A DNA stretch of 64,000 nt from Mucilaginibacter sp. (GCF_028288225.1 NZ_JAQBOC010000014.1:1-64000); one strand, 5' to 3'. Shown: positions 17,011-25,677, counted from the first letter of the stretch. The notes: generated by a model not told the origin, from the sequence alone. Numbers and translations: made by a program.

Positions 17011-18054
17011 ATGTCAATTTTTAACTATAAGCAACGCAATAATATTATACTTACGGGTATTATAGTACTTGGTTGCTTTTTGGTTTATGCATTAAGCGGC
17101 CTGTTTAGTTCTATCCTCGGGGCCATTGTGCTTTTCACCATATTCAGGCCCGTGTATATTCACATGGTAGAAGTTAAAGGTTGGAACAAAACACTGGTTA
17201 CAGTAATGATCATTTTAACATCGCTTATAGTGATCATTATTCCCATGATGTCATTAAGCATTATGGTGGTTGGCAAAATCAGCAGTATTAATAAAAATTC
17301 ATTTAATTTACAGGAATGGGTTTCAAAAATTGACGACTATGCCGGGTACAATTTTAATCAGCCGCACATCGCCGAAAATACACTTCAAAAATTAGGCTCC
17401 TACGCAACTGAGTTGTTCCCTTCTATTTTAGGCAGCGCTGCCCAAATTATAATAACCTTGCTGGTAATGTATTTTCTGCTCTATTTTATGTTTACCCAAA
17501 TGCGTGAATTTGAAACAGGGCTGTTAAAATATGCTCCCTTCCGGGAGCAGCATGCTGTAAAGTTTGCAATTGCTTTGCGTAATTCCACTTATTCAAATGT
17601 ATTGGGCCAGGGTATAATTGCGTTAACACAGGGAACGTTGCTGGCCAACGGTTTCTGGATCTTTGGCATCCCCGACCCCGTATTTTGGGGTGTTATAGGC
17701 ACTTTTATATCATTTTTACCTATTGTAGGGGCGCCCACCCTAACCATACCGGCCGGCATTATTTTAATTGCCGGCGGCCATAGTTTAAAAGGAATTTTAC
17801 TAATGGCTTATGGCTTGCTGTTTATTGGCAATATTGATAATGTAATAAGGATGATAATTAACAAACGGGTTGGTAATACCCACCCTATAATATCCATAAT
17901 CGGGGTTTTTATAGGCATCCCGCTTTTTGGAATTTTAGGATTGGTATTTGGCCCATTATTGTTATCTTATTTTTTGTTATTATTGGAGATCTATGAAACC
18001 AACCGAATGGCTGCCGACAGGCTCGAGCGTATCAGGACCGGGCCCGATGGATGA
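17011..18054 (+). CDS. AI-2E family (PerM/YdiK-like) membrane transporter
   Basis: This 347-residue polytopic inner-membrane protein has about eight transmembrane segments: two N-terminal pairs (residues 10-50 and 60-85), a long soluble insert (about 90-140), then four or more segments. Family-typical motifs include FILPIVGAPTLTIPAGI-like sequence and IGIPLFGILGLVFGPLLLS near the end. The family is annotated as AI-2 exporters, though members also transport other ions such as Na+ or H+. Substrate is unknown. A GTCCATAG-type repeat follows. Confidence 0.88.
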   Translation: MSIFNYKQRNNIILTGIIVLGCFLVYALSGLFSSILGAIVLFTIFRPVYIHMVEVKGWNKTLVTVMIILTSLIVIIIPMMSLSIMVVGKISSINKNSFNLQEWVSKIDDYAGYNFNQPHIAENTLQKLGSYATELFPSILGSAAQIIITLLVMYFLLYFMFTQMREFETGLLKYAPFREQHAVKFAIALRNSTYSNVLGQGIIALTQGTLLANGFWIFGIPDPVFWGVIGTFISFLPIVGAPTLTIPAGIILIAGGHSLKGILLMAYGLLFIGNIDNVIRMIINKRVGNTHPIISIIGVFIGIPLFGILGLVFGPLLLSYFLLLLEIYETNRMAADRLERIRTGPDG

Positions 18055-18059
18055 GTAGA

Positions 18060-18140
18060 AGAGAGTCCATGGCCCATAGTCGATAGTCCATAGAGAAGTA
18101 AAAGTTTAAAGAATATCATAAACCATGGACTATGGACAAT
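18060..18140. repeat. GTCCATGG/CCATGGAC inverted repeat
   Basis: GTCCATGG-like sequence at 18064-18091 and CCATGGACTATGGAC at 18123-18137 are imperfect inverted copies of a dispersed motif, between the AI-2E gene and the YtxH operon. Confidence 0.5.
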
Positions 18141-18155
18141 ATAACAATGAACTGT

Positions 18156-18163
18156 TATATTTG
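18156..18163 (+). promoter_or_regulatory. -7 box (TATATTTG) of the YtxH operon
   Basis: An exact TAnnTTTG match about 100 bases ahead of the YtxH start at 18265, suggesting a leader of roughly 95 nt. Confidence 0.55.
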
Positions 18164-18264
18164 CAAATACGGGCAATTGAAAGACAAAAAGTCCGTTTTG
18201 GTAACATTTGTCAGGATATTTAATCATAATTAAAACAATTATTCAACTTAAAAATTTATAGTAT

Positions 18265-18531
18265 ATGAACGATAACTCAAAAGTATTTGTCGCATTGCTG
18301 GTAGGGCTGGCGGCAGGAGCAGCATTAGGCGTACTATTTGCACCTGATAAAGGTAACGAAACACGTGATAAGCTCGCCGAATCATTAAAAAACCTGGGCG
18401 ATTCAATTAAAGAAACAGCTTCGGCCGAAATTGAAAATCTTATTAGTTTAAAAGATAAGGTTGTTGACAGCATTAAATCAAAAATTAGCAGCGCTGAAGA
18501 AGAATACCAAGACGATTTGGAACACGCATAA
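18265..18531 (+). CDS. YtxH domain-containing protein
   Basis: This 88-residue protein begins with one transmembrane helix ([20 protein letters not shown]) containing the Gly-rich LLxGxxxGAxxGxLFAP signature of the YtxH family, followed by a charged helical tail. YtxH proteins are small, stress-associated, membrane-anchored proteins of unknown mechanism. It heads an operon with a holin-like membrane protein and a hypothetical protein. A function in envelope stress is inferred from the family only. Confidence 0.9.
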   Translation: MNDNSKVFVALLVGLAAGAALGVLFAPDKGNETRDKLAESLKNLGDSIKETASAEIENLISLKDKVVDSIKSKISSAEEEYQDDLEHA

Positions 18532-18617
18532 TTAAGTCCTGGGTCTTAAGTCTTGAGTCATTAGTGGAACTGTTTACTGACTCCGGACTTAAGGCTTACG
18601 ACTATAGACTTAAAAAA

Positions 18618-18959
18618 ATGGAAGCCGGAAAAGAGACACCACCACCTATTATTGATCAGCTTAGAGAATACGCTGAAACGCGTATTAAATTGGCAAAGTA
18701 CCAGGCAATTGAAGGAGGAACCTCAATTGCAGCAAGCCTTATTGCCGATGTTGTTGCAGTAATGAGCATGGTGCTGGCTTTTGTATTTGCCAGCTTTACC
18801 CTTGCGTTTTATTTAGGTAGTTTATTTGGCGCCGATTGGATGGGATTTGGATGCGTTGCCGTTTTATATTTAATAATAGCACTCACCATTAAATATAATA
18901 AATCGGCTATTGAAAAGCCAATTGTTAATGCGTTTATCCACAAGATCTTTAAAAACTAA
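18618..18959 (+). CDS. Phage-holin-family (holin-X-like) membrane protein
   Basis: This 113-residue protein has an N-terminal amphipathic helix (LREYAETRIKLAKYQAIEGG), two adjacent transmembrane segments (about residues 37-61 and 67-87) and a charged tail, as in the holin-X/YqjE-like family found with YtxH in Bacteroidota. The reading frame opens at 18564, but its first 18 codons lie in a dispersed GTC/GAC-rich repeat, so the ATG at 18618 is taken. The family name does not imply lysis; a membrane or envelope-stress role is more likely. Confidence 0.8.
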   Translation: MEAGKETPPPIIDQLREYAETRIKLAKYQAIEGGTSIAASLIADVVAVMSMVLAFVFASFTLAFYLGSLFGADWMGFGCVAVLYLIIALTIKYNKSAIEKPIVNAFIHKIFKN

Positions 18960-19396
18960 TGCAAATGGATGTACCTATCGGAAATATAAATGATCTAAGG
19001 AATGAAATATTAAGGCTGAAGGGGCAGGAGCGTGAGCAAAGCGTTGCCATTGGCCTGCGGTTTAAAAATTTCTCATCAACCATATCAACTTTAGGATCGC
19101 TGTTCCCCAGGTCATTTTCGGCTGATGGCAAATCTACCGGCTTTTTCGATCAGGACCTTGTAGGGCTAATTTCCCGCTTTGTTTTACCTTTCACGCTTAA
19201 TAAGACCATATTCCGGCATTCAGGCTTTTTGGTAAAAGCCCTGGTAGGCCTTGTTTCACAAAAAGCATCACATTTTATATCTGAAGATTCTGTGATGGGC
19301 CTTTGGGATAAAATAAAAACTCTTTTTGCCGCGAAAGAAAAAAAGAGTAAAAATCCTGAACGTAACACTATCCCTCCTTTAAGCGAAACTTATTAA
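18959..19396 (+). CDS. Hypothetical protein of the YtxH-holin operon
   Basis: This 145-residue protein overlaps the preceding stop by one base (TAATG), which implies translational coupling. The N-terminus is charged and helical (DLRNEILRLKGQEREQ), followed by moderately hydrophobic helices (about residues 62-105) and a polar tail (KSKNPERNTIPPLSETY). No known domain is recognised. Its position makes it part of the same envelope-associated operon as the YtxH and holin-like proteins. Confidence 0.7.
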   Translation: MQMDVPIGNINDLRNEILRLKGQEREQSVAIGLRFKNFSSTISTLGSLFPRSFSADGKSTGFFDQDLVGLISRFVLPFTLNKTIFRHSGFLVKALVGLVSQKASHFISEDSVMGLWDKIKTLFAAKEKKSKNPERNTIPPLSETY

Positions 19397-19482
19397 GTAA
19401 GTCATTAGCCCGGAGTCAAAAGTCATTAATCGTTTTAATGGCAATACTTATTACTATTGACTTAACACTAAAAACGTATATT

Positions 19483-19500
19483 CGAATAAATTTTTATTCG
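19483..19500. promoter_or_regulatory. 8-bp palindrome touching a start codon
   Basis: CGAATAAA (19483-19490), TT, TTTATTCG (19493-19500) form a perfect inverted repeat whose last base abuts the ATG at 19501. It could be an operator or an mRNA hairpin that blocks ribosome access. No partner is known. Confidence 0.5.
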
Positions 19501-19947
19501 ATGAACGCTTATCTCATTATCAAACAACTTCATTCGGGGTTCAGGTACATTGTATTTATATTAATACTGGTAGCCATTATTCAATCCCTCCTGGGCTGGC
19601 TGGGGCAAAAACCATACACCCAGCTTAACCGCAAGATCAATTTGTTTACCCTGATATCGGCACATACCCAGCTGCTTATCGGCTTGGTGCTGTTTTTTTT
19701 AAGCCCTCTTGTGCAATTTAACAGCGGCACCATGAAAAATGACGTTACCCGCTATTTCACTGTTGAGCATTGGGTAGGGATGATCATTGCCATTGTTTTA
19801 ATAACCATTGGGCACAGCAAATCAAAAAAGATAATATTGCCCGAAAGCAAACACCGTACGGTTGCAATTTACTATATCGTAGCTTTTTTAATAATTGTGG
19901 CTACAATAATGGCTGGTAATCTGCCTGTTTTAGGTTCACAATCATAA
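19501..19947 (+). CDS. Small polytopic membrane protein (cytochrome b-like fold)
   Basis: This 148-residue protein has four predicted transmembrane segments (about residues 13-33, 46-70, 87-107 and 120-142). A His pair resembles DUF420/cytochrome-b-like proteins of Bacteroidota: IIKQLHSGFRY near the start, SAHTQLLIG in segment two and VEHWVGMI in segment three. Three segments carry His residues, so haem binding is possible but not shown. The start is the ATG at 19501 rather than the upstream ATG at 19438, which lies in repeat-like DNA. It is likely monocistronic. Confidence 0.7.
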   Translation: MNAYLIIKQLHSGFRYIVFILILVAIIQSLLGWLGQKPYTQLNRKINLFTLISAHTQLLIGLVLFFLSPLVQFNSGTMKNDVTRYFTVEHWVGMIIAIVLITIGHSKSKKIILPESKHRTVAIYYIVAFLIIVATIMAGNLPVLGSQS

Positions 19948-19963
19948 AAAAATGCAGAAAAAA

Positions 19964-19993
19964 TTTGCTAATTCAATTTTCTTTATAAATTTG
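19964..19993 (+). promoter_or_regulatory. Promoter of the trp leader and operon
   Basis: The -33 TTTG (19964-19967) and -7 TAAATTTG (19986-19993) are separated by 18 bases, a good match to the Bacteroidota promoter. Transcription should begin near 20000, immediately before the leader peptide start at 20002. Confidence 0.6.
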
Positions 19994-20001
19994 TGACCGT
20001 A

Positions 20002-20061
20002 ATGATCAAGATCAATCATAATAATAGCTGGTGGCACCAATTAATTTTGGCAGCCGGCTAA
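20002..20061 (+). CDS. trpL: trp leader peptide with tandem Trp codons
   Basis: A 19-codon frame (ATG at 20002, TAA at 20059-20061) has two adjacent Trp codons (TGG TGG at 20029-20034, residues 10-11). It precedes a GC-rich terminator and trpE by 101 bases. A pair of Trp codons in a short leader ahead of trpE is the hallmark of ribosome-mediated transcription attenuation. The Trp content, the terminator and the operon position agree. It is too short for a standard gene caller. Confidence 0.85.
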   Translation: MIKINHNNSWWHQLILAAG

Positions 20062-20065
20062 CTTT

Positions 20066-20138
20066 TTGATCTGATCAACTAATCAATTGTAAACCTAATA
20101 GGAAACCCGGCGAACCTCATTCGCAGGGTTTTTTTTGT
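20066..20138 (+). terminator. trp attenuator: terminator and alternative pairing
   Basis: AAACCC-GGCGAA (20103-20114) pairs with TTCGC-A-GGGTTT (20120-20131), with one G-A mismatch and a CCTCA loop, followed by a T-run. Upstream, TTGATCTGATCAA (20066-20078) can pair with TGATCAAGATCAA (20003-20015) at the leader start, which gives an alternative 1:2 fold. Stalling at the Trp codons is expected to change the pairing and read through; the antiterminator itself was not resolved. Confidence 0.75.
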
Positions 20139-20161
20139 TTTTAAGACTTTTTTAAAAGGAT

Positions 20162-21571
20162 ATGAAGAAATATAAAATTATAACAACGCTGAAAAAAATG
20201 CTTGCCGATACCACAACTCCGGTAAGCATTTACCTGCGCTTGCGCGATGTTTTCCCCAACTCGTTACTGCTTGAAAGCTCTGACTACCATAGCCGTGAAA
20301 ACAGCATGAGCTATGTTTGCTGCGAGCCGATAAGCGGCTTTGTTTTAAATGATGGCGCACTTAAAGTAACTTATCCGGATAGCACTGAAGAACACTTTAC
20401 GCCAGGCAATTTTGATCTTATCAGCAAGATCAATGAATTTATAAGCAGTTTTGAAACCAATCCAATCCCCGGTAAAATTATATCCAATGGCATCTTTGGC
20501 TATTTTACACATGAAGCCGTTGAACATTTTGAAACCATCCGCCTGAAACAAAGTGCAGATACCGCCCGCAAGGTGCCGGTTATGCAGTACCATATTTACA
20601 GGTATATCATTGCTATTGACCATTTTAAAAATGAGCTCTATATTTTTCATAACCAGCCGGAAGGCGAAGCAGATAATAACGGCCTTGAAAAATTAGCTGA
20701 TCTTATCCGCAACAAAAACTTCCCTGAATATCATTTTGAAAGCAAGGACGGGGAGCAATCAAACCTAACCAACGAAGAGTTTATGGCTGTGGTTGAAAAA
20801 ATGAAGCAGCATATTTACCGTGGCGACGTGTTCCAGATTGTTCCTTCGCGCGGATTTTCTAAAAAGTTTTTGGGCGATGAATTTAATGTGTACCGGGCAT
20901 TGCGCTCCATAAACCCATCGCCTTATTTGTTTTATTTTGATTATGGCGATTTCAGGATCTTCGGCTCATCGCCCGAGGCGCAGATAACGGTAAAAAATGG
21001 AATAGCCAATATATTTCCAATAGCCGGCACATTTAAGCGCAGCGGCGATGATGAAAAGGATGCCGAAATAGCCCGTCAGCTGGAAAACGACCCTAAGGAA
21101 TCTGCCGAACACGTTATGCTGGTTGATTTGGCCCGTAACGATTTAAGCCGCCACTGTGGTGAAGTTGAAGTTAAGGCCTTTAAAGAAGTGCAATATTACT
21201 CGCACCTCATTCACCTGGTATCACATGTGAGCGGTAAGCTGCTGCCTGGTGTATCATCCTTTAAAGTAGTTGCCGACACTTATCCCGCGGGTACTTTAAG
21301 CGGCGCACCAAAATACCGTGCAATGGAGATCATCGACGAAAATGAAAAAACAAAACGCAGCTTTTACAGTGGGGCAATAGGCTTTTTGGGTTTCAATGGT
21401 GATTTTAATCATGCCATTATGATCCGCTCGTTTTTGAGTAAAAACAGCACCCTGCATTACCAGGCGGGTGCAGGCATAGTTGCCGGCTCAATAGCAGAAA
21501 GTGAACTAAAGGAAGTTGATAATAAGATAGCTGCTTTACGGAAAGCGATAGAATTGGCTGAAGAGCTTTAA
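20162..21571 (+). CDS. trpE: Anthranilate synthase component I
   Basis: TrpE makes anthranilate from chorismate with ammonia from TrpG. The 469-residue protein has the feedback-inhibition motif LLES (residues 36-39) near the N-terminus and the chorismate-binding catalytic half from about residue 200: VPSRGF, then FGSSPEAQI, PIAGTFKRSGDDEKDAE, DLARNDLSRHC and SGAPKYRAMEIID. All catalytic motifs look intact. It is the first structural gene after the attenuator. The gene ends 55 bases before trpG, in a CCCCCTAAAGGGGG repeat. Confidence 0.97.
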   Translation: MKKYKIITTLKKMLADTTTPVSIYLRLRDVFPNSLLLESSDYHSRENSMSYVCCEPISGFVLNDGALKVTYPDSTEEHFTPGNFDLISKINEFISSFETNPIPGKIISNGIFGYFTHEAVEHFETIRLKQSADTARKVPVMQYHIYRYIIAIDHFKNELYIFHNQPEGEADNNGLEKLADLIRNKNFPEYHFESKDGEQSNLTNEEFMAVVEKMKQHIYRGDVFQIVPSRGFSKKFLGDEFNVYRALRSINPSPYLFYFDYGDFRIFGSSPEAQITVKNGIANIFPIAGTFKRSGDDEKDAEIARQLENDPKESAEHVMLVDLARNDLSRHCGEVEVKAFKEVQYYSHLIHLVSHVSGKLLPGVSSFKVVADTYPAGTLSGAPKYRAMEIIDENEKTKRSFYSGAIGFLGFNGDFNHAIMIRSFLSKNSTLHYQAGAGIVAGSIAESELKEVDNKIAALRKAIELAEEL

Positions 21572-21684
21572 GGCGGCCCCCTAACCCCCTAAAGGGGGAA
21601 CAGGAGATGAATAATTAAAAAATAAAATGACAAATAGCAATGATATAAGCTCCACCTCCCCCTTTAGGGGGCCGGGGGGCCGGA
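21572..21684. repeat. Inverted CCCCCTAAAGGGGG elements, trpE-trpG
   Basis: The left element (GGCCCCCTAACCCCC, then TAAAGGGGG) follows the trpE stop. The right element is an inverted copy (TCCCCCTTTAGGGGGCC, then GGGGGGCC) lying inside the trpG reading frame. They bracket about 50 bases and can form a large hairpin. Confidence 0.75.
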
Positions 21685-22262
21685 TTTTAATAATAGACAA
21701 TTACGATTCATTCACCTATAACCTGGTGCACCTGGTTAACGAAATTGGCATGCAATGTGAGGTGTGGAGAAATGATAAATTTAATATTGATGATGTGGAC
21801 GCTTACGACCGCATTATCCTGTCGCCCGGCCCCGGAATACCAAGCGAGGCCGGTTTGCTGCTGGAAGTAATTGAAAAGTATGCACCAACAAAAAGCATCT
21901 TTGGCGTATGCCTTGGTCAGCAGGCTATAGCCGAGGTTTTTGGCGGCAAGTTGTATAACCTTAGTCAGCCGATGCATGGCATTGCAACTCCTATTAAAGT
22001 AACCGATAAGCAGGAAAAGCTTTTTTTAGGCTTGCCCGAAAGCTTTAAGGTGGGCAGGTACCACTCATGGGTTGTAGATGGAGATGCGCTGCCGGATTCA
22101 TTGACTGTTACCGCAATTGACGAAGCCGACAACTCATTAATGGCCCTGAGCCACAAACAGTATGATGTGCGCGGCGTGCAGTTTCACCCGGAATCAATAT
22201 TGACTGAGCATGGGAAAGAGCTGATGCAGAACTGGTTGAAGCCGGGCCCCCCGACCCCCTAA
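21627..22262 (+). CDS. trpG: Anthranilate synthase component II (glutamine amidotransferase)
   Basis: This class I glutamine amidotransferase supplies ammonia to TrpE and may also serve PabA functions. It has 211 residues; the catalytic Cys95 (GVCLGQQ) and His187-Glu189 (FHPES) are present. The usual family start is ILIIDNYDSF, here residues 20-29. Before it lie 19 extra residues (...STSPFRGPGGR) encoded by a dispersed repeat, and the last six residues and stop codon also come from a repeat copy. So both ends of the gene are rebuilt by repeats. Function should be unaffected. Confidence 0.93.
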   Translation: MTNSNDISSTSPFRGPGGRILIIDNYDSFTYNLVHLVNEIGMQCEVWRNDKFNIDDVDAYDRIILSPGPGIPSEAGLLLEVIEKYAPTKSIFGVCLGQQAIAEVFGGKLYNLSQPMHGIATPIKVTDKQEKLFLGLPESFKVGRYHSWVVDGDALPDSLTVTAIDEADNSLMALSHKQYDVRGVQFHPESILTEHGKELMQNWLKPGPPTP

Positions 22263-22350
22263 AGGGGGAGAGAATAGCGGGGTGGCTTTTCTGAATATTA
22301 ATTAACATATTGCAAATCAAAAACTCCCCCTTTAGGGGGTTGGGGGGCTA
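22245..22350. repeat. Inverted CCCCCTAAAGGGGG elements, trpG-trpC
   Basis: A second pair brackets the trpG-trpC spacer: GGCCCCCCGACCCCCTAAAG at the end of trpG and the inverted CTCCCCCTTTAGGGGG, GGGGGGCTA ending at the trpC start. The stop codon of trpG (TAA at 22260) lies inside the left copy. Confidence 0.75.
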
Positions 22351-23133
22351 ATGAACATTTTAGATAAAATCGTCATCAACAAAAAGCGCGAAGTACTGGC
22401 TGCCAAACGCCGTACATCATACACAAAGCTGGAAGAATCAGACTTTTTCCAAAGGGATTGCTATTCTTTTAAAGATTTTTTGCTTGATCCCGGGCGGACT
22501 GGCATTATTGCTGAGTTTAAGCGCAAATCGCCCTCAAAAGGAGTAATTAATGATAGGGTGAGCGTTAAGGCGGTTACCAATGGGTATGCAACAGCGGGCG
22601 CTTCGGCGTTATCGGTCTTAACAGACCGCAATTTTTTTATGGGCAAAAAAGCAGATCTTGTTGCTGCCCGCCAGGCCAATAGCATTCCCATTTTGCGTAA
22701 GGATTTTATGATTGATGAATATCAAATAATTGAAGCAAAATCATTAGGTGCTGATATTATTTTACTGATAGCGGCTATCCTTACACCCGCCGAAATTCAA
22801 ACGCTGGCATCACTGGCGAAAAACCTGGGATTAAATGTATTGTTGGAAGTGCATAACCTCGAAGAACTGGAGAGAAGCATCAACCCCAACCTGGATGCTA
22901 TTGGTGTAAACAACCGTAACCTGGCAGATTTTACAGTATCCGTTGAAACCTCTTATAAGCTGGCCCCATATATTCCTTCTGAATTTTTAAAGATCTCGGA
23001 AAGCGCCATCAGTAATCCTGAAACCATCAAACAACTAAAAATAGCCGGCTTTAACGGGTTTTTAATAGGCGAGAATTTTATGAAACAGGAAGATCCCGGA
23101 TTGGCCATGCAGGAATTTGTGAAAGAACTGTAG
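22351..23133 (+). CDS. trpC: Indole-3-glycerol phosphate synthase
   Basis: TrpC closes the indole ring, converting CdRP to indole-3-glycerol phosphate. The 260-residue TIM barrel has the N-terminal LDKIVINKKREV segment, the catalytic motif IAEFKRKSPSKG, the RKDFMID and GVNNRNL loops, and SESAISN. All look normal. It follows trpG directly; trpD is absent between them, and trpF, trpB and trpA do not follow. A GTGCGGATG-type repeat lies immediately after the stop. Confidence 0.97.
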   Translation: MNILDKIVINKKREVLAAKRRTSYTKLEESDFFQRDCYSFKDFLLDPGRTGIIAEFKRKSPSKGVINDRVSVKAVTNGYATAGASALSVLTDRNFFMGKKADLVAARQANSIPILRKDFMIDEYQIIEAKSLGADIILLIAAILTPAEIQTLASLAKNLGLNVLLEVHNLEELERSINPNLDAIGVNNRNLADFTVSVETSYKLAPYIPSEFLKISESAISNPETIKQLKIAGFNGFLIGENFMKQEDPGLAMQEFVKEL

Positions 23134-23134
23134 A

Positions 23135-23240
23135 AGATGTGCGGATGTGCGAATTTTAAATGTGCGGATGATTGAATAGTATTTGGTATTATTGAAAGGC
23201 ATCCGCACATATGCATATCCACACATCCGCACATCATCTT
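23135..23240. repeat. GTGCGGATGTGCG inverted repeat
   Basis: GTGCGGATGTGCGAATTT-type copies lie on the left (23137-23171) and CCGCACAT/CACACATCCGCACATC copies on the right (23202-23236). It belongs to the same family as 6294-6476 and may terminate the trp operon. Confidence 0.6.
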
Positions 23241-23303
23241 CACATCATTTGCCAATCCACCCCAAATTCCCTATTTTCACAAATCACATTCATCCCCGTA
23301 AAT

Positions 23304-25517
23304 ATGAAAAAAAAACTTACGCTCGCTTTTATTGCAATAGCTGCAGCAGCAAGTGCCCAGCAAAAAACCATCAGCGGTTTTACAGCAGCTTCGGCAGCTA
23401 AAGAACTGCAAACCGAACAAGCTTTTGATGCCTCATTAAGCGCTCCGCGTATAGGCGAAACTATTAAGGAGCTTACAGCATTTCCGCATAACGTGGGCTC
23501 GCCGGGAAGCAAGGCGGTGGCCGAAAAGATCCTGCAGAAATACAAAAGCTATGGGCTTGATGCTCATCTTGAAACGTATACAGTGCTTTATCCTACCCCA
23601 AAAACGAGGGTATTGGAGCTTATCGGTCCAACAAAATACAGCGCGCTGCTAAAAGAGCCGGCATTGACCGAAGATGCCACATCCGGCCAGGCTGATCAAT
23701 TGCCAACCTATAATGCCTGGAGTGCCGATGGTGATGTAAGTGCGCCACTGGTATTTGTAAACTATGGCTTACCCGATGATTACGAAACGCTTGCCAAATT
23801 GGGCATTGATGTTAAAGGTAAAATTGTAATTGCCAAATACGGCCGTTCATGGCGTGGAATAAAGCCTAAAGTAGCCTATGAACATGGTGCAATTGGCTGT
23901 ATTATTTACTCCGACCCTAAAGATGATGGCTATACTGCCGGCGATGTGTACCCTAAAGGCGCATATAAGAACGAATATGGCGTTCAGCGCGGTTCGGTGA
24001 TGGATATGGTGATTTATCCCGGCGATCCGCTTACACCCGGCATTGGCGCTACTAAGGATGCCAAACGTTTAGACAGGAAAGATGCCGCAACCATATTAAA
24101 GATCCCCGTACTCCCAATTAGTTATCATGATGCCCAGCCATTGCTGGCGGCATTGGATGGCACTGTTGCCCCGCGCGACTGGCAGGGTGGCTTGCCTATA
24201 ACCTATCATGTTGGCCCGGGAAAAACAATGGTACATTTAAAGCTTGAGTTTAACTGGGATATGGTGCCGGCTTATGACGTTATAGCCAAAATAAAAGGCT
24301 CGAAATGGCCGGACGAATGGGTAATGCGCGGCAATCATCATGATGCCTGGGTAAATGGCGCCGGCGATCCTATAAGCGGTCAATCGGCTATGCTTGATGA
24401 GGCAAAAGCACTTGGCGATTTGTTAAAAACAGGCTGGAAACCAAAACGAACCATAATTTATTGTTCGTGGGATGGCGAGGAGCCGGGATTGCTGGGCTCA
24501 ACAGAGTTTGCCGAAGGGCATGACAAGGAACTGCAGGAAAAAGCGGTTGTATACATTAACTCAGATGGTAACGGACGCGGTTTTTTAGGATCGGGCGGCT
24601 CACAGGCGCTTGAACCTTTTATGGACGAGATAACCCAAAATGTAAACGACCCGCAAACTAATGTAAGTGTGTTTGCACGTAAAAAAGCGCATGAGCTTGT
24701 TGGTGCATCATCAGTAAAAGACAAAAAAGAAATACTGGACAGGAAAGGCGGTAAATTGGAATCATTAGGCTCCGGATCTGACTATTCTTCATTTTTACAA
24801 CACCTGGGGATCCCAACTTTAGACCTGGGCTTTGGCGGTGAAGACGGCGGAGGAGAATATCATTCAATTTATGATTCATATGATGATTACCGCAGATTTA
24901 AAGACTCATCATTTAAGTATGGTGTTGCTTTATCACAAACTGCCGGGCATGCTGTTTTACGTATGGCCAATGCCGAGCTGCTGCCGTTTGATTTCCGCAA
25001 CCTGCAATCCACCATTAATAAATATGTTACCGAATTGAATGAGCTGGTTGATAAAATGCACGAAAACACCGCTATGGATAACCAGCTTATAAAAGCAAAC
25101 GACTTTGCTTTAGCCGCCGATCCGACAAAACACGAGCAGCTTCCGGTTGCAAAAGACAGCGTACCAAAGCTTGATTTTACCGCTTTAAAAACCGCGGTTG
25201 ATACGCTCAAAAAAGTTGCTGATAAACTGGCAGCAAGCTGGACAATTGCATCACAAACCAATGGCAATAATGACAAGCTGAACAAATTGCTTTACCACGC
25301 CGAACAGCAATTACTATCTGCCGGCGGTTTGCCACGCCGCCCGTGGTACAGGCATACCATTTACGCCCCTGGCTTTTATACCGGTTATGGTGTAAAAACC
25401 CTGCCCGGCATCCGCGAAGCAATTGAACAGCGCAACTGGAAAGAAGCACAGGACCAGGTTGGCGTTGTAGCAAAAAGTATAAATAATTTGGTGGAATATT
25501 TGAGCGCGGGGAGTTAA
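23304..25517 (+). CDS. M28 metallopeptidase with PA and dimerisation domains (GCPII-like)
   Basis: This 737-residue exported protein has a signal peptide (MKKKLTLAFIAIAAAASAQ), a protease-associated insert (roughly residues 120-290) and an M28 zinc-peptidase core. Zinc-site motifs are visible as NHHDAW, DGEEPGLLGS and YHSIYDS, with the GSGSDYSSFLQHLG loop. The C-terminal helices resemble the glutamate-carboxypeptidase-II dimerisation domain (RNLQSTINKYVTEL). Family members release C-terminal residues from peptides. The start at 23304 was chosen because it begins the signal peptide. Confidence 0.92.
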   Translation: MKKKLTLAFIAIAAAASAQQKTISGFTAASAAKELQTEQAFDASLSAPRIGETIKELTAFPHNVGSPGSKAVAEKILQKYKSYGLDAHLETYTVLYPTPKTRVLELIGPTKYSALLKEPALTEDATSGQADQLPTYNAWSADGDVSAPLVFVNYGLPDDYETLAKLGIDVKGKIVIAKYGRSWRGIKPKVAYEHGAIGCIIYSDPKDDGYTAGDVYPKGAYKNEYGVQRGSVMDMVIYPGDPLTPGIGATKDAKRLDRKDAATILKIPVLPISYHDAQPLLAALDGTVAPRDWQGGLPITYHVGPGKTMVHLKLEFNWDMVPAYDVIAKIKGSKWPDEWVMRGNHHDAWVNGAGDPISGQSAMLDEAKALGDLLKTGWKPKRTIIYCSWDGEEPGLLGSTEFAEGHDKELQEKAVVYINSDGNGRGFLGSGGSQALEPFMDEITQNVNDPQTNVSVFARKKAHELVGASSVKDKKEILDRKGGKLESLGSGSDYSSFLQHLGIPTLDLGFGGEDGGGEYHSIYDSYDDYRRFKDSSFKYGVALSQTAGHAVLRMANAELLPFDFRNLQSTINKYVTELNELVDKMHENTAMDNQLIKANDFALAADPTKHEQLPVAKDSVPKLDFTALKTAVDTLKKVADKLAASWTIASQTNGNNDKLNKLLYHAEQQLLSAGGLPRRPWYRHTIYAPGFYTGYGVKTLPGIREAIEQRNWKEAQDQVGVVAKSINNLVEYLSAGS

Positions 25518-25526
25518 GATTTTTTA

Positions 25527-25677
25527 ATTCCCCTCCCTGGAGGGGGCGCGTTGGACAGTGAAGTGGCAGGGGTGGGTTTCTGCGCCATGCATTTACGCTA
25601 ATGCACTGGCGTAAATGTATGGCGAACACACCCCTGCACTTCTCTCAAGAGAGGAATCGCATAGGCCTTGCTTTTGA
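25527..25677. repeat. CCCCTCCCTGGAGGGG and inverted copies, M28-gltX
   Basis: A CCCCTCCCTGGAGGGG palindrome (25531-25546) and further imperfect inverted pairs, including ATGCATTTACGC/GCGTAAATGTAT (25588-25621), fill the spacer between convergent genes. Probably a bidirectional terminator plus dispersed repeats. Confidence 0.55.
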
